DNA of 16,923 nucleotides from Clostridiales bacterium (GCA_012800685.1 JAAZIT010000126.1:1-16923); one strand, 5' to 3'. Shown: positions 6,926-13,526, numbered from the stretch's first letter. Notes: generated by a model from the sequence alone, not told the origin. Numbers and translations are program-made.

Positions 6926-8068
6926 ATGGCAAGTGTATCATTAAGAGAGATTTACAAGAAATATCCTGGCGGCGTTATCGCTGTTTCCGATTTCAACATT
7001 GAAATTAAGGATAAGGAATTCATTATTCTGGTTGGCCCTTCAGGCTGTGGAAAATCCACTACACTCAGAATGATTGCTGGTTTGGAAGAAATCAGTGAAG
7101 GTGAGCTATACATCGGCGACAGATTAGTTAACGATATTGCTCCAAAGGACAGAGACATTGCGATGGTTTTCCAGAACTATGCTTTGTACCCACATATGAC
7201 AGTTTTTGAGAATATGGCATTTGGTCTAAAACTTAGAAAAGTACCTAAAGACGAAATTGCAAGAAAAGTTGAGGAAGCTGCTAGAATCCTTGACATTTCA
7301 CATCTACTTGACAGAAAGCCTAAGGCTCTTTCAGGTGGACAAAGACAGCGTGTAGCTTTAGGACGTGCTATTGTTCGTGAGCCTCAAGTATTCCTACTTG
7401 ACGAGCCTCTATCAAACCTAGACGCTAAGCTTCGTGCTCAAATGAGAACAGAGATTTCTAAGCTCCATAAGAAACTTGGAACTACATTTATCTATGTAAC
7501 TCATGACCAGACAGAAGCTATGACAATGGGTGACAGAATCGTTGTTATGAAGGATGGTTACATCCAACAAGTCGACTCTCCTACCAACCTATATCAGAGC
7601 CCTGTAAACCAGTTCGTTGCTGGATTTATCGGTTCACCACAAATGAACTTTATCGATGCTAAGCTTCTTAAAATCGACGGTAAGTACACAGTTGAATTTG
7701 GTACAGAAGATACTAAGACTTCACAGGCTGTTAAGTACTATGTTGAAGTTCCAGAATCTAAGTCTGATGTTGAAATTCTTGAACCACTAGTTGATCAAGA
7801 AATTGTTTTAGGAATTCGTCCAGAATGTATCCATGACGAAGAAATGTTCCTTTCATCAGCTAAAACTGGTGTTATTGAAGCAACTGTTGAAGTAACTGAA
7901 ATGATGGGTGCTGAGACATATCTATACCTAACTTGTTTAGATATTCCTCTAACAGCTAGAGTTTCACCTCGTTCAACTGCTCGTCCTCAGGACACAATCA
8001 AGATTGCTATTGACCCTAACAGAATCCATATCTTTGATAAGGAAACTGAAAAGGCACTTGTAAACTAA
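6926..8068 (+). CDS. ugpC: Sugar ABC importer ATPase, MsmK/UgpC family
   Basis: Cytosolic ATPase that powers CUT1-type carbohydrate importers. The 380 residues show Walker A GPSGCGKST (37-45), Q-loop Q83, signature LSGGQ (135-139), Walker B VFLLDE (155-160), D-loop SNLD (163-166) and switch H193. A C-terminal regulatory region (about 235-380) with TOBE/OB-like features follows (GIRPECIHDE and the end NRIHIFDKETEKAL). Length and motifs match MsmK/UgpC/MalK. No permease or binding protein is adjacent, and the gene has its own promoter and terminator. As for known MsmK proteins, it may therefore serve several importers encoded elsewhere; that is inference. GGGAGG lies 12 nt before the ATG, which is rather far, but I see no better start. 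Confidence 0.95.
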   Translation: MASVSLREIYKKYPGGVIAVSDFNIEIKDKEFIILVGPSGCGKSTTLRMIAGLEEISEGELYIGDRLVNDIAPKDRDIAMVFQNYALYPHMTVFENMAFGLKLRKVPKDEIARKVEEAARILDISHLLDRKPKALSGGQRQRVALGRAIVREPQVFLLDEPLSNLDAKLRAQMRTEISKLHKKLGTTFIYVTHDQTEAMTMGDRIVVMKDGYIQQVDSPTNLYQSPVNQFVAGFIGSPQMNFIDAKLLKIDGKYTVEFGTEDTKTSQAVKYYVEVPESKSDVEILEPLVDQEIVLGIRPECIHDEEMFLSSAKTGVIEATVEVTEMMGAETYLYLTCLDIPLTARVSPRSTARPQDTIKIAIDPNRIHIFDKETEKALVN

Positions 8069-8080
8069 ATTTGATTTATT

Positions 8081-8126
8081 AAAGGGCTATCTCTAATGAG
8101 ATAGCCCTTTCTTATTTTTCTTTTTT
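8081..8126 (+). terminator. Rho-independent terminator after ugpC
   Basis: A perfect 13-bp stem (8081-8093 with 8098-8110) with TAAT as loop, followed by CTTATTTTTCTTTTTT. Strong signal, 12 nt after the stop codon. Confidence 0.93.
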
Positions 8127-8127
8127 A

Positions 8128-8164
8128 TGATATAATATATTTAACTATTCATAATAATAGTTAA
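8128..8164 (+). promoter_or_regulatory. Extended -10 promoter with overlapping inverted repeat
   Basis: TGA-TATAAT (8128-8136) is an extended -10 with no convincing -35. Immediately downstream, TTAACTATT (8141-8149) and AATAGTTAA (8156-8164) form a perfect 9-bp inverted repeat with a 6-nt spacer. It covers the expected start site and first transcribed bases, a classical repressor position. It could instead be a 5' hairpin. Confidence 0.6.
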
Positions 8165-8189
8165 AGTTAATAAAAAAGGAAGTATAAAT

Positions 8190-9446
8190 ATGGTTATAAA
8201 AAGATTTGTTGCAGGTCTTATAGCAGTTTTAATGACAACAATGCTGTTTACTTCTTGCAGTAACGACCCCAAAGGCGATTCTAACTCTAAGAAAGACGAC
8301 TCATCTTTAGAAAGTGTGGAAGAAAAAGCCCCTGAAACTGATGAAGAATGGCACAAAGCCATGATTAACAAATCAATGACTTCGTACGGAAACACCACTC
8401 GAATGATGAATAAAATCACTGCTGCAAAAAATGGTGACGAGGTTACTGTTGCTTATATCGGCGGGTCTATTACAGAGGGTGTTGGTGCAAATGCAGAAGA
8501 ATGCTACGCAGCACTTTCCTATAAGTACTTTGCCGAAAAATTCGGAATCGATGAAAATGTTAAGTTTGTAAATGCAGGACTAAGTGGAACGCCCTCAAAG
8601 CTCGGTGTATTAAGGCTTGAGAGAGATGTTTTAGTTCATAACCCAGATGTTGTTTTTATTGAATTCGCCGTGAACGACGGAAGCGATGCAGCATTTAAAG
8701 ATGCTTATGAGAGTATGGTGCGAAACCTTTTACAGAACGATAAGGATATTGCAGTTGTTCTTTTAATGTCAATTACTGAAAATGGACACACTTCACAAGA
8801 GTACATGAAACAAATTGGAGAGTATTACCAGCTTCCGATAATTAGCTATGCTGATGCTCTAACATATATGTTTGAAAATGAAAGAATGACTTGGAAGGAT
8901 TTTTCTGACGACCAATCCCACCCTAATATTAGTGGTCATAAGCTTGTTAGCGAAATGATAGAAAATTACTACAACACAATAGCCGACCAAAAGCAAACAG
9001 AAGAAAATCCATTGCCTCAAAACGCTATATTTACAGCTAGACAGGAGCAAGCTTCTCTTTTAGAGAACACCGAAATTGTTCCAGAGAGTTTAGGTAGCTT
9101 TACCGAAGGCTCGCAAACAGCAGGCTTTAATAATGGTTGGACTTACAACAATGATGGCAATAACGAGCCAATTGTGTTTAACAAGGTTAGTGGTGCTTTT
9201 GTTAATTTAATTTTTAGAGAAAACAGCACAGGGAATCTTGGTACAGTTGTTGTTACCGTTAAAAATGGTGATGAAGTAATTTCAGAGCTTGAAGTAAGTG
9301 GAATACAATCAGGTGGCTGGGGTGATCCTGGAATATTTAACATCGTTATGGACGTAACAGTTAAGGATTATACAGTAGAAATTAAAATGGCTGAGGGTTC
9401 AGAGGATAAGACATTCCAAATTCTAGCTTTCGCAGTGACTAAGTAG
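8190..9446 (+). CDS. SGNH/GDSL-type esterase lipoprotein
   Basis: Predicted surface lipoprotein that hydrolyses an ester, perhaps an O-acyl group on a glycan; the substrate is not readable. The 418 residues begin with a basic and hydrophobic signal peptide and a lipobox-like LFTSC ending at C23. A Ser/Asp/Lys-rich linker extends to about residue 45. The SGNH domain (about 60-265) shows block I IGGSITEG (nucleophile S93), a block II Gly in NAGLSG (about 133), block III EFAVND (N162) and block V DDQSHPN (D241, H244). All four named residues are present. A C-terminal beta-rich domain (about 280-418) could bind carbohydrate or be accessory. AAGGA lies 9 nt before the ATG. It has its own promoter, and its stop codon runs into a degenerate tandem repeat. 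Confidence 0.88.
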   Translation: MVIKRFVAGLIAVLMTTMLFTSCSNDPKGDSNSKKDDSSLESVEEKAPETDEEWHKAMINKSMTSYGNTTRMMNKITAAKNGDEVTVAYIGGSITEGVGANAEECYAALSYKYFAEKFGIDENVKFVNAGLSGTPSKLGVLRLERDVLVHNPDVVFIEFAVNDGSDAAFKDAYESMVRNLLQNDKDIAVVLLMSITENGHTSQEYMKQIGEYYQLPIISYADALTYMFENERMTWKDFSDDQSHPNISGHKLVSEMIENYYNTIADQKQTEENPLPQNAIFTARQEQASLLENTEIVPESLGSFTEGSQTAGFNNGWTYNNDGNNEPIVFNKVSGAFVNLIFRENSTGNLGTVVVTVKNGDEVISELEVSGIQSGGWGDPGIFNIVMDVTVKDYTVEIKMAEGSEDKTFQILAFAVTK

Positions 9447-9615
9447 CAAATAATTAGATTACAGATTACTGGATAGTGGACTAATTTCACAAACTAAGTT
9501 AAGTAACTAAATTATTAGGTAACAAGCCTAACGCATAAACTAAGCGAGTAACTAAGTAATTAAAGTAACGGACTAAGCTCATAAAACAGGCGAGCAGCGA
9601 AGTAATTATATGGGT
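9436..9615. repeat. Degenerate tandem repeat, about 46-bp period, TAAN core
   Basis: Three successive 46-bp units can be aligned by eye: 9478-9523, 9524-9569 and 9570-9615. Units 1 and 2 share AAACTAAG, AGTAACTAA and a terminal GTAAC. Units 2 and 3 share CATAAA, GCGAG and AAGTAATTA. Units 1 and 3 both open with GGACTAA. A weaker 42-bp unit (9436-9477) overlaps the end of the esterase gene, and decayed pieces appear near 9671-9692. The core is a four-base TAAN rhythm that puts stops in all three forward frames. No coding potential or known element family is recognised. Confidence 0.6.
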
Positions 9616-9706
9616 AGGCTAATATATTTGATAACTTCATAGTTTTATAGTTTATAGTCTTATAATAACAAGATTACTAAGTTAAATAATTACAAAATAA
9701 ATATTT

Positions 9707-9744
9707 ACTTCCCTTGAATTTAACCTTCGGGGGAAGTTTTCTGT
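9707..9744 (+). terminator. Rho-independent terminator upstream of rimM
   Basis: A 12-bp RNA stem (9707-9718 with 9726-9737) including two G-U wobble pairs, with a 7-nt loop, followed by TTTTCTG. It probably ends the esterase transcript about 260 nt beyond its stop codon. Confidence 0.75.
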
Positions 9745-9761
9745 AAAACCAAAAATAACAA

Positions 9762-9790
9762 TTGATTTTTAACTATGATTATGATACAAT
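9762..9790 (+). promoter_or_regulatory. Promoter of rimM-trmD
   Basis: TTGATT (9762-9767), a 17-nt spacer and TACAAT (9785-9790), with an extended TGA before the -10. It lies between the preceding terminator and the rimM start, so rimM-trmD forms its own transcription unit. Confidence 0.75.
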
Positions 9791-9821
9791 AACGAATAAT
9801 AAAGGCGAAAGGAATTATTTT

Positions 9822-10325
9822 ATGAAAGAATATCTTGAAATAGGAAAAATAGTTTCCGTTTTCGGACTTAATGGCGAGGTTAAGGTTCATCCTTGGTGTG
9901 ACTCACCTGACTTTTTAACTGAGTTTGACACACTTTACTGGAAAAGTGGAGATGGAATAGAAATATTAAGTGCAAGAGTTCAGAAAAATCTTGTTGTTAT
10001 GAAAATAAAAGACTGTGACACTGTTGAGGACGCACAAAAGCTTAGAAATAGAGTTCTTTATATGAATCGTAGCGAGGTTGAGCTTGATGAGGGCTGTTAC
10101 TTCATTCAAGATCTTGTGGGATTGACAGTTAAGGATTTGGACACTGGCGAGGTTTATGGTAAAATCACAGATGTGAGTGAAACTGGTGCTAATGACATTT
10201 ATCATATTGAAACAGAAAAAGGCAAGCTAATCTATGTTCCTGCGATCCCAGAGGTTGTTATTGAAACTAATTTAGAAGACGGAATAATGATCATTAAGCC
10301 TCTTGAAGGGCTTTTTGAGGACTAA
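9822..10325 (+). CDS. rimM: Ribosome maturation factor RimM
   Basis: Assists 30S subunit maturation by binding ribosomal protein S19 and 16S rRNA. The 167-residue protein has the N-terminal RimM barrel (YLEIGKIVSVFGLNGEVKVHPW at the start) and a C-terminal PRC-barrel-like domain from about residue 92 (DLVGLTVKDLDTGEVYGKITDV). It ends with IYVPAIPEVVIETNLEDG. Length is normal. I start it at the ATG at 9822, which has AAAGGA 8 nt upstream. The reading frame continues upstream to a TTG at 9762, but that TTG is the promoter's -35 itself, so the longer form cannot be made from this promoter. It lies 21 nt upstream of trmD, in the usual order, but rpsP and ffh are absent. Confidence 0.95.
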   Translation: MKEYLEIGKIVSVFGLNGEVKVHPWCDSPDFLTEFDTLYWKSGDGIEILSARVQKNLVVMKIKDCDTVEDAQKLRNRVLYMNRSEVELDEGCYFIQDLVGLTVKDLDTGEVYGKITDVSETGANDIYHIETEKGKLIYVPAIPEVVIETNLEDGIMIIKPLEGLFED

Positions 10326-10346
10326 GAATATTGTACAGGAGATTTA

Positions 10347-11087
10347 ATGTTGAGAATTGACATCGCTACCCTTTTCCCTGAAATGTGTGAAAATTATCTT
10401 TCAGAAAGCATTGTGGGAAGAGCAAGAAAAAAAGAGCTTTTTGAAATAAATTGCCACCAAATAAGAGACTATACCTTGGACAAGCATAGGCGTGTTGATG
10501 ATACTCCATATAGCGAAAGACAGGGGATGTTAATGCAGGCAGAGCCTATATGGAACTGCTTTAAGGCTATAACAGAAGGAAGAGACAGGCCTCATGTTAT
10601 CTATATGTCTCCTCAAGGAAAAACCTTGACACAGCAAAAATCTATCGAGCTATCTAAAATGGACAGCATCTTTATACTCTGCGGTCACTACGAGGGCGTG
10701 GATCAACGTGTTTTGGACGAAATTGTTGATGAGGAAATTTCTATTGGGGATTATGTTCTAACTGGGGGCGAGCTTCCAGCTTTAGTCCTTATTGATAGCA
10801 TTGTCCGTATGATTGACGGGGTACTATCACGTTCAGATTGTTATGAAGATGAATCTCATTATAATGGACTTCTTGAATATCCACAGTACACAAGACCAGA
10901 AATCTGGCAGGGCAAAACAGTTCCGCCAATTCTTTTATCAGGACATCACGCAAATATAGCGTCATGGCGACATGAACAAAGCCTTATCACCACATATGAA
11001 AAACGTCCAGAGCTTTTGGATTTTGAAAAGCTCGATAAAAAAGATAAAAATATTTTAAAAAACTATATTGACGAAAAAAATAAATAA
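10347..11087 (+). CDS. trmD: tRNA (guanine-37-N1) methyltransferase TrmD
   Basis: SpoU-TrmD (SPOUT) fold enzyme that makes m1G37 in tRNAs using S-adenosylmethionine, preventing +1 frameshifts; it works as a dimer. The 246 residues show the family opening IDIATLFPEMCENYL, SPQGKTL at 88-94, the knot segments LCGHYEGVDQRV (111-122) and IGDYVLTGGELPALVLID (133-150), R154, and GLLEYPQYTRPEIW. Two positions differ from classical TrmD. The YGGGxGM loop reads YSERQGM (55-61). The residue I align with the catalytic Asp169 is Glu (E169), preceded by D168. AGGAGA lies a few bases before the ATG. rplS, commonly next, is missing here. The call is secure; activity is inferred. Confidence 0.95.
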   Translation: MLRIDIATLFPEMCENYLSESIVGRARKKELFEINCHQIRDYTLDKHRRVDDTPYSERQGMLMQAEPIWNCFKAITEGRDRPHVIYMSPQGKTLTQQKSIELSKMDSIFILCGHYEGVDQRVLDEIVDEEISIGDYVLTGGELPALVLIDSIVRMIDGVLSRSDCYEDESHYNGLLEYPQYTRPEIWQGKTVPPILLSGHHANIASWRHEQSLITTYEKRPELLDFEKLDKKDKNILKNYIDEKNK

Positions 11088-11506
11088 AGGGTTTTAAAAA
11101 GCCATATTATTTAAGCGTTTTAAATCTGTTTGTTTCCACAGAATAGTAAAAATACTTGTTTTAAACTACTTTATTTTAAGACAAGCATTTCACATTAAAA
11201 GGATATTATTCTATAGGTCATAAAACCTTTTAAATTTCTCTTTATAATAGGTGGATTTCATTAACATTGTTATAGCATTTGCTCTTAAACCTAGGGTGTT
11301 TTTGCTAAAATTTTTACCAAACTCAAAGCATTAAAAAATGGAAAACCTACGGCATTTTGGGACAATGTTAAAAGTTTTTAGATAAATTGTTTTAAATCTT
11401 CCAACAGCATTAGTGAAAATAGACAAATACGCTTGTAGTTTTATATCCCAGTATAATCAAATAGCAGAAATTTAGCCTAAATGGTGTCTTTGTGCATATT
11501 TAATCG
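11088..11506. other. Long intergenic region with stem-loops, no gene seen
   Basis: Part of a 529-nt gap between trmD and the HPr gene. I find no open reading frame with an SD and no known RNA gene. Structure is present. Arms 11150-11165 and 11175-11190 pair with one mismatch and one G-U over 16 positions, followed by CATTTCACA; this may be a weak trmD terminator. TTAACATTGT (11261-11270) and ACAATGTTAA (11362-11371) form a perfect 10-bp inverted repeat 91 nt apart, with two AAACCTA-containing motifs between them. An uncharacterised RNA is possible but unproven. Confidence 0.4.
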
Positions 11507-11541
11507 TTGACTAAGACAAACATAACTAGTATAATACTAGT
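11507..11541 (+). promoter_or_regulatory. Strong promoter with palindromic -10 upstream of HPr
   Basis: TTGACT (11507-11512), a 17-nt spacer and consensus TATAAT (11530-11535). The -10 lies inside the perfect palindrome ACTAGTAT-A-ATACTAGT (11525-11541), which also covers the expected start-site region. The palindrome is probably an operator; the binding protein is unknown. Confidence 0.85.
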
Positions 11542-11549
11542 ATAAGGAT

Positions 11550-11603
11550 AAGAAATTATTTTATAGATTTCTTGTTTATCTAATTTTTGAAATTCAGATA
11601 AAC
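11550..11603 (+). other. HPr 5' leader with two adjacent hairpins
   Basis: AAGAAAT (11550-11556) pairs with ATTTCTT (11567-11573). Directly after it, GTTTATCT (11574-11581) pairs with AGATAAAC (11596-11603), with an inner ATTT/AAAT pairing. Both lie in the roughly 90-nt leader and end 28 nt before the start codon. No U-run follows, so they may protect the mRNA 5' end or bind a regulator rather than terminate. Confidence 0.5.
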
Positions 11604-11631
11604 GTTATAATTTTGAATGGAGAGATATTAT

Positions 11632-11904
11632 ATGTTCGTAAGAGATGTAGTTGTACAGAATCAAGTTGGTCTTCACGCTCGCCCAGCAACTTTCTTTATC
11701 CAGAAAGCTAATGAATTTAAATCATCAATTTGGATTGAAAAAGAAGATAGAAGAGTAAATGCTAAGAGCCTATTGGGAATTCTTTCTCTAGGTATCATTG
11801 GTGGATCATCTATCAGAATTATTGCTGATGGCTCTGATGAGCAATTGGCTGTTAATGGTCTAGTTGATTTAGTTGATAGCGGTTTCGCAGACGAAAAAGC
11901 TTAA
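11632..11904 (+). CDS. ptsH: HPr family phosphocarrier protein
   Basis: Cytosolic phosphocarrier; in the sugar phosphotransferase system HPr passes phosphate from enzyme I to EII proteins. The 90 residues include the active-site motif GLHARPA with H15, and a regulatory Ser motif NAKSLLGILSLG with S46, the HPr kinase site of Firmicutes. Having both argues against Crh, which lacks His15. I chose the ATG at 11632 because GGAGAG ends 7 nt upstream. An in-frame ATG at 11617 includes that SD in its own codons. The gene stands alone with a strong promoter, a palindromic operator-like site, a structured leader and its own terminator. Enzyme I is not nearby, so a regulatory role instead of sugar transport cannot be excluded. 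Confidence 0.93.
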   Translation: MFVRDVVVQNQVGLHARPATFFIQKANEFKSSIWIEKEDRRVNAKSLLGILSLGIIGGSSIRIIADGSDEQLAVNGLVDLVDSGFADEKA

Positions 11905-11952
11905 TTAGATTTTTATCTATAGCTTAAACTAACAAAATAGCAGATTATTTAT

Positions 11953-11990
11953 TGCAGATATGCCTTTGGGTGTATCTGCATTTTGTCTTT
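11953..11990 (+). terminator. Rho-independent terminator after HPr gene
   Basis: A 12-bp RNA stem (11953-11964 with 11969-11980), including two G-U wobbles, with a TTTG loop, followed by TTTTGTCTTT. It lies about 50 nt beyond the HPr stop. Confidence 0.88.
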
Positions 11991-12067
11991 ATTGCTGTTT
12001 TTATCTAGTAAAGATAGTTATTCAAAATTATTTGTTTTATCTTTTTACATCTGGAATAGCACCCAAC

Positions 12068-12108
12068 TATTACAAAAAGTTACAGGCATTCCGTTACTTT
12101 TTGTAATA
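12068..12108. repeat. 13-bp inverted repeat (long stem-loop)
   Basis: TATTACAAAAAGT (12068-12080) and its exact complement (12096-12108) flank a 15-nt loop in which AC/GT and GG/CC may extend the stem. No U-run follows on either strand, so it is not a standard terminator. It lies in the 536-nt gap between the HPr and CdaR-type genes. Confidence 0.55.
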
Positions 12109-12184
12109 AACTGTTGTTTTCAACATATTTTCCACCATTTTCAATGTCATTTAACACATTATTAACACAATCACGAATAAAATG

Positions 12185-12193
12185 TGTTACAAT
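12185..12193 (+). promoter_or_regulatory. Possible extended -10 (TGT-TACAAT)
   Basis: TGTTACAAT fits an extended -10. TTAACA (12162-12167) upstream is at a 20-nt spacing, which is long. It could drive the small ORF at 12207 or the CdaR-type gene about 250 nt downstream. Weak support. Confidence 0.35.
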
Positions 12194-12206
12194 CTGTAAT
12201 ATATCA

Positions 12207-12365
12207 ATGATATTAGCTTTAGCTTTATTTTGCTATTTAGGGTTTTTGATTATTTTTACTGAAAATCACTTGCATATTTCTCAGATTTTTGGTATTATAG
12301 TAGTTATAAGTATATTTATATTTACGGTGACAAGGTATTCTGCAAAGTTTAATGCTAAAAACTGA
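12207..12365 (+). CDS. Possible small membrane protein (52 aa)
   Basis: From the ATG at 12207 the frame encodes 52 residues with two hydrophobic stretches (about 1-17, ILALALFCYLGFLIIF, and about 27-42, IFGIIVVISIFIFTVT) and a basic tail ending RYSAKFNAKN. That would suit a two-helix membrane miniprotein. An extended -10-like site lies 14 nt upstream, but there is no SD, so translation is doubtful. The frame opens further upstream to a TTG at 12114, but those codons look non-coding. It matches no family I recognise. In AT-rich DNA, hydrophobic spurious frames are common. Confidence 0.25.
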   Translation: MILALALFCYLGFLIIFTENHLHISQIFGIIVVISIFIFTVTRYSAKFNAKN

Positions 12366-12395
12366 TACTATTTACCGTATATTAAATAGTATAAT
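12365..12395 (+). promoter_or_regulatory. Inverted repeat overlapping a TATAAT before the CdaR-type gene
   Basis: ATACTATTTA (12365-12374) and TAAATAGTAT (12383-12392) form a perfect 10-bp inverted repeat with an 8-nt spacer. Its right arm overlaps a consensus TATAAT (12390-12395), which has no clear -35. It may be an operator, possibly autoregulatory, 46 nt before the start codon. Confidence 0.5.
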
Positions 12396-12440
12396 TTCAA
12401 TTTAATAAAAACCAAATTTGCATGTAGAGGGGAAAAACAT

Positions 12441-13526
12441 ATGTCCAACAGATTATTTCAAAGCGTAGTTCATCAAATGCGTGACACAATTGATTGTGTT
12501 ATAGGTGTAATAGACGAAAACGCATCAATTATCGCATGTTCTGACTTGGCACAGATTGGCACAACAAATGAGTTCGTTTCGCTAGATTTAAGCGACTCTC
12601 ACGATATTTTCGTAAGAGATGGTTACACATATAAGCCATTCGGTACTCACATTAAGCCAGATTATGCTGTCTTTGTTGAGGGTACAGATGAAGTTGCCGC
12701 TAAATATGCAAGTATTCTTGCTATTACTCTTTCAAGTATAAAGCAATATTATGATGAGAAATATGACAGAAACAATTTTATAAAGAATGTTGTTCTTGAT
12801 AACGTTTTGCCTGGTGATATTCACATTAAGGCTAGAGAGCTTCACTTTAGCTCCGATGTTTCAAGAGTGGTTCTTTTAATAAGAATTATTTCTACAAACG
12901 ATGTTTCAGCTTATGATGTTATTCAAAACCTATTTCCTGATAAAAATAAAGATTTTGTATTTAATATTACTGAATCCGATATTGTTCTCGTTAAGGAAGT
13001 TAAATCAGGTGTTGAACCTAAAGACCTTGAAAAGCTTGCTCGTTCAATCTCAGACACTCTTAGCAGTGAATTCTATACTCGTGTAAACGTTGGTATTGGT
13101 ACTGTTGTTGAGGGCGTTAAGGATTTAGCTCGCTCATTTAAAGAGGCTCAGACTGCACTTGAGGTAGGAAAGGTATTTGATACGGACAAGGTTATCGTTT
13201 CTTACGACAACTTAGGTATCGCTCGTTTAATCTATCACCTTCCAACAACTCTTTGCGAAACTTTCCTAAAGGAAGTATTTAAAAAGGGTTCTATCGAAAC
13301 TTTGGATCACGAAACTCTATTCACTATCCAGCGTTTCTTTGAAAACAATTTAAACGTTTCAGAAACATCAAGAAAACTATTTGTACACAGAAATACTTTG
13401 GTATACAGATTAGAAAAGATTAAAAAGCTTACAGGTCTTGATTTGAGAGAATTTGATCATGCTATTATTTTTAAGATTGCACTTATGGTTAGAAAATATC
13501 TTTCTGCTAACCCTGTGAAATTCTAA
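12441..13526 (+). CDS. CdaR/PucR-family transcriptional regulator
   Basis: Probable DNA-binding regulator; ligand and targets are unknown. The 361 residues have an N-terminal sensor-like region (about 1-130), a central GGDEF-like CdaR domain (about 140-265, with VGIGTVVEGVKDLARSFKEA, the typical segment), and a C-terminal PucR-type helix-turn-helix (about 295-350, ENNLNVSETSRKLFVHRNTL and YRLEKIKKLTGLDLRE). Characterised members sense sugar diacids, purines or amino acids, but the N-terminal region here does not let me choose. AGAGGGG precedes the ATG by a normal distance. It is monocistronic, with an inverted repeat overlapping a -10 upstream and a terminator downstream. The ftsEX module that follows is a separate unit, so a functional link is not implied. 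Confidence 0.88.
   Translation: MSNRLFQSVVHQMRDTIDCVIGVIDENASIIACSDLAQIGTTNEFVSLDLSDSHDIFVRDGYTYKPFGTHIKPDYAVFVEGTDEVAAKYASILAITLSSIKQYYDEKYDRNNFIKNVVLDNVLPGDIHIKARELHFSSDVSRVVLLIRIISTNDVSAYDVIQNLFPDKNKDFVFNITESDIVLVKEVKSGVEPKDLEKLARSISDTLSSEFYTRVNVGIGTVVEGVKDLARSFKEAQTALEVGKVFDTDKVIVSYDNLGIARLIYHLPTTLCETFLKEVFKKGSIETLDHETLFTIQRFFENNLNVSETSRKLFVHRNTLVYRLEKIKKLTGLDLREFDHAIIFKIALMVRKYLSANPVKF

Noticed and set aside
9436..9615. CRISPR array
   Set aside because: Repeats are degenerate and contiguous, with no unique spacers and no cas genes nearby.
9762..9821. Upstream TTG extension of rimM
   Set aside because: This segment contains the -35 and -10 of the rimM promoter, and the ATG at 9822 has a good SD and family-like N-terminus.
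11338..11385. 15-codon frame MENLRHFGTMLKVFR in the trmD-HPr gap
   Set aside because: No SD and too short to distinguish from chance.
11983..12165. 60-codon plus-strand frame after the HPr terminator
   Set aside because: It begins in the terminator's T-run, lacks an SD, and crosses the 13-bp inverted repeat.
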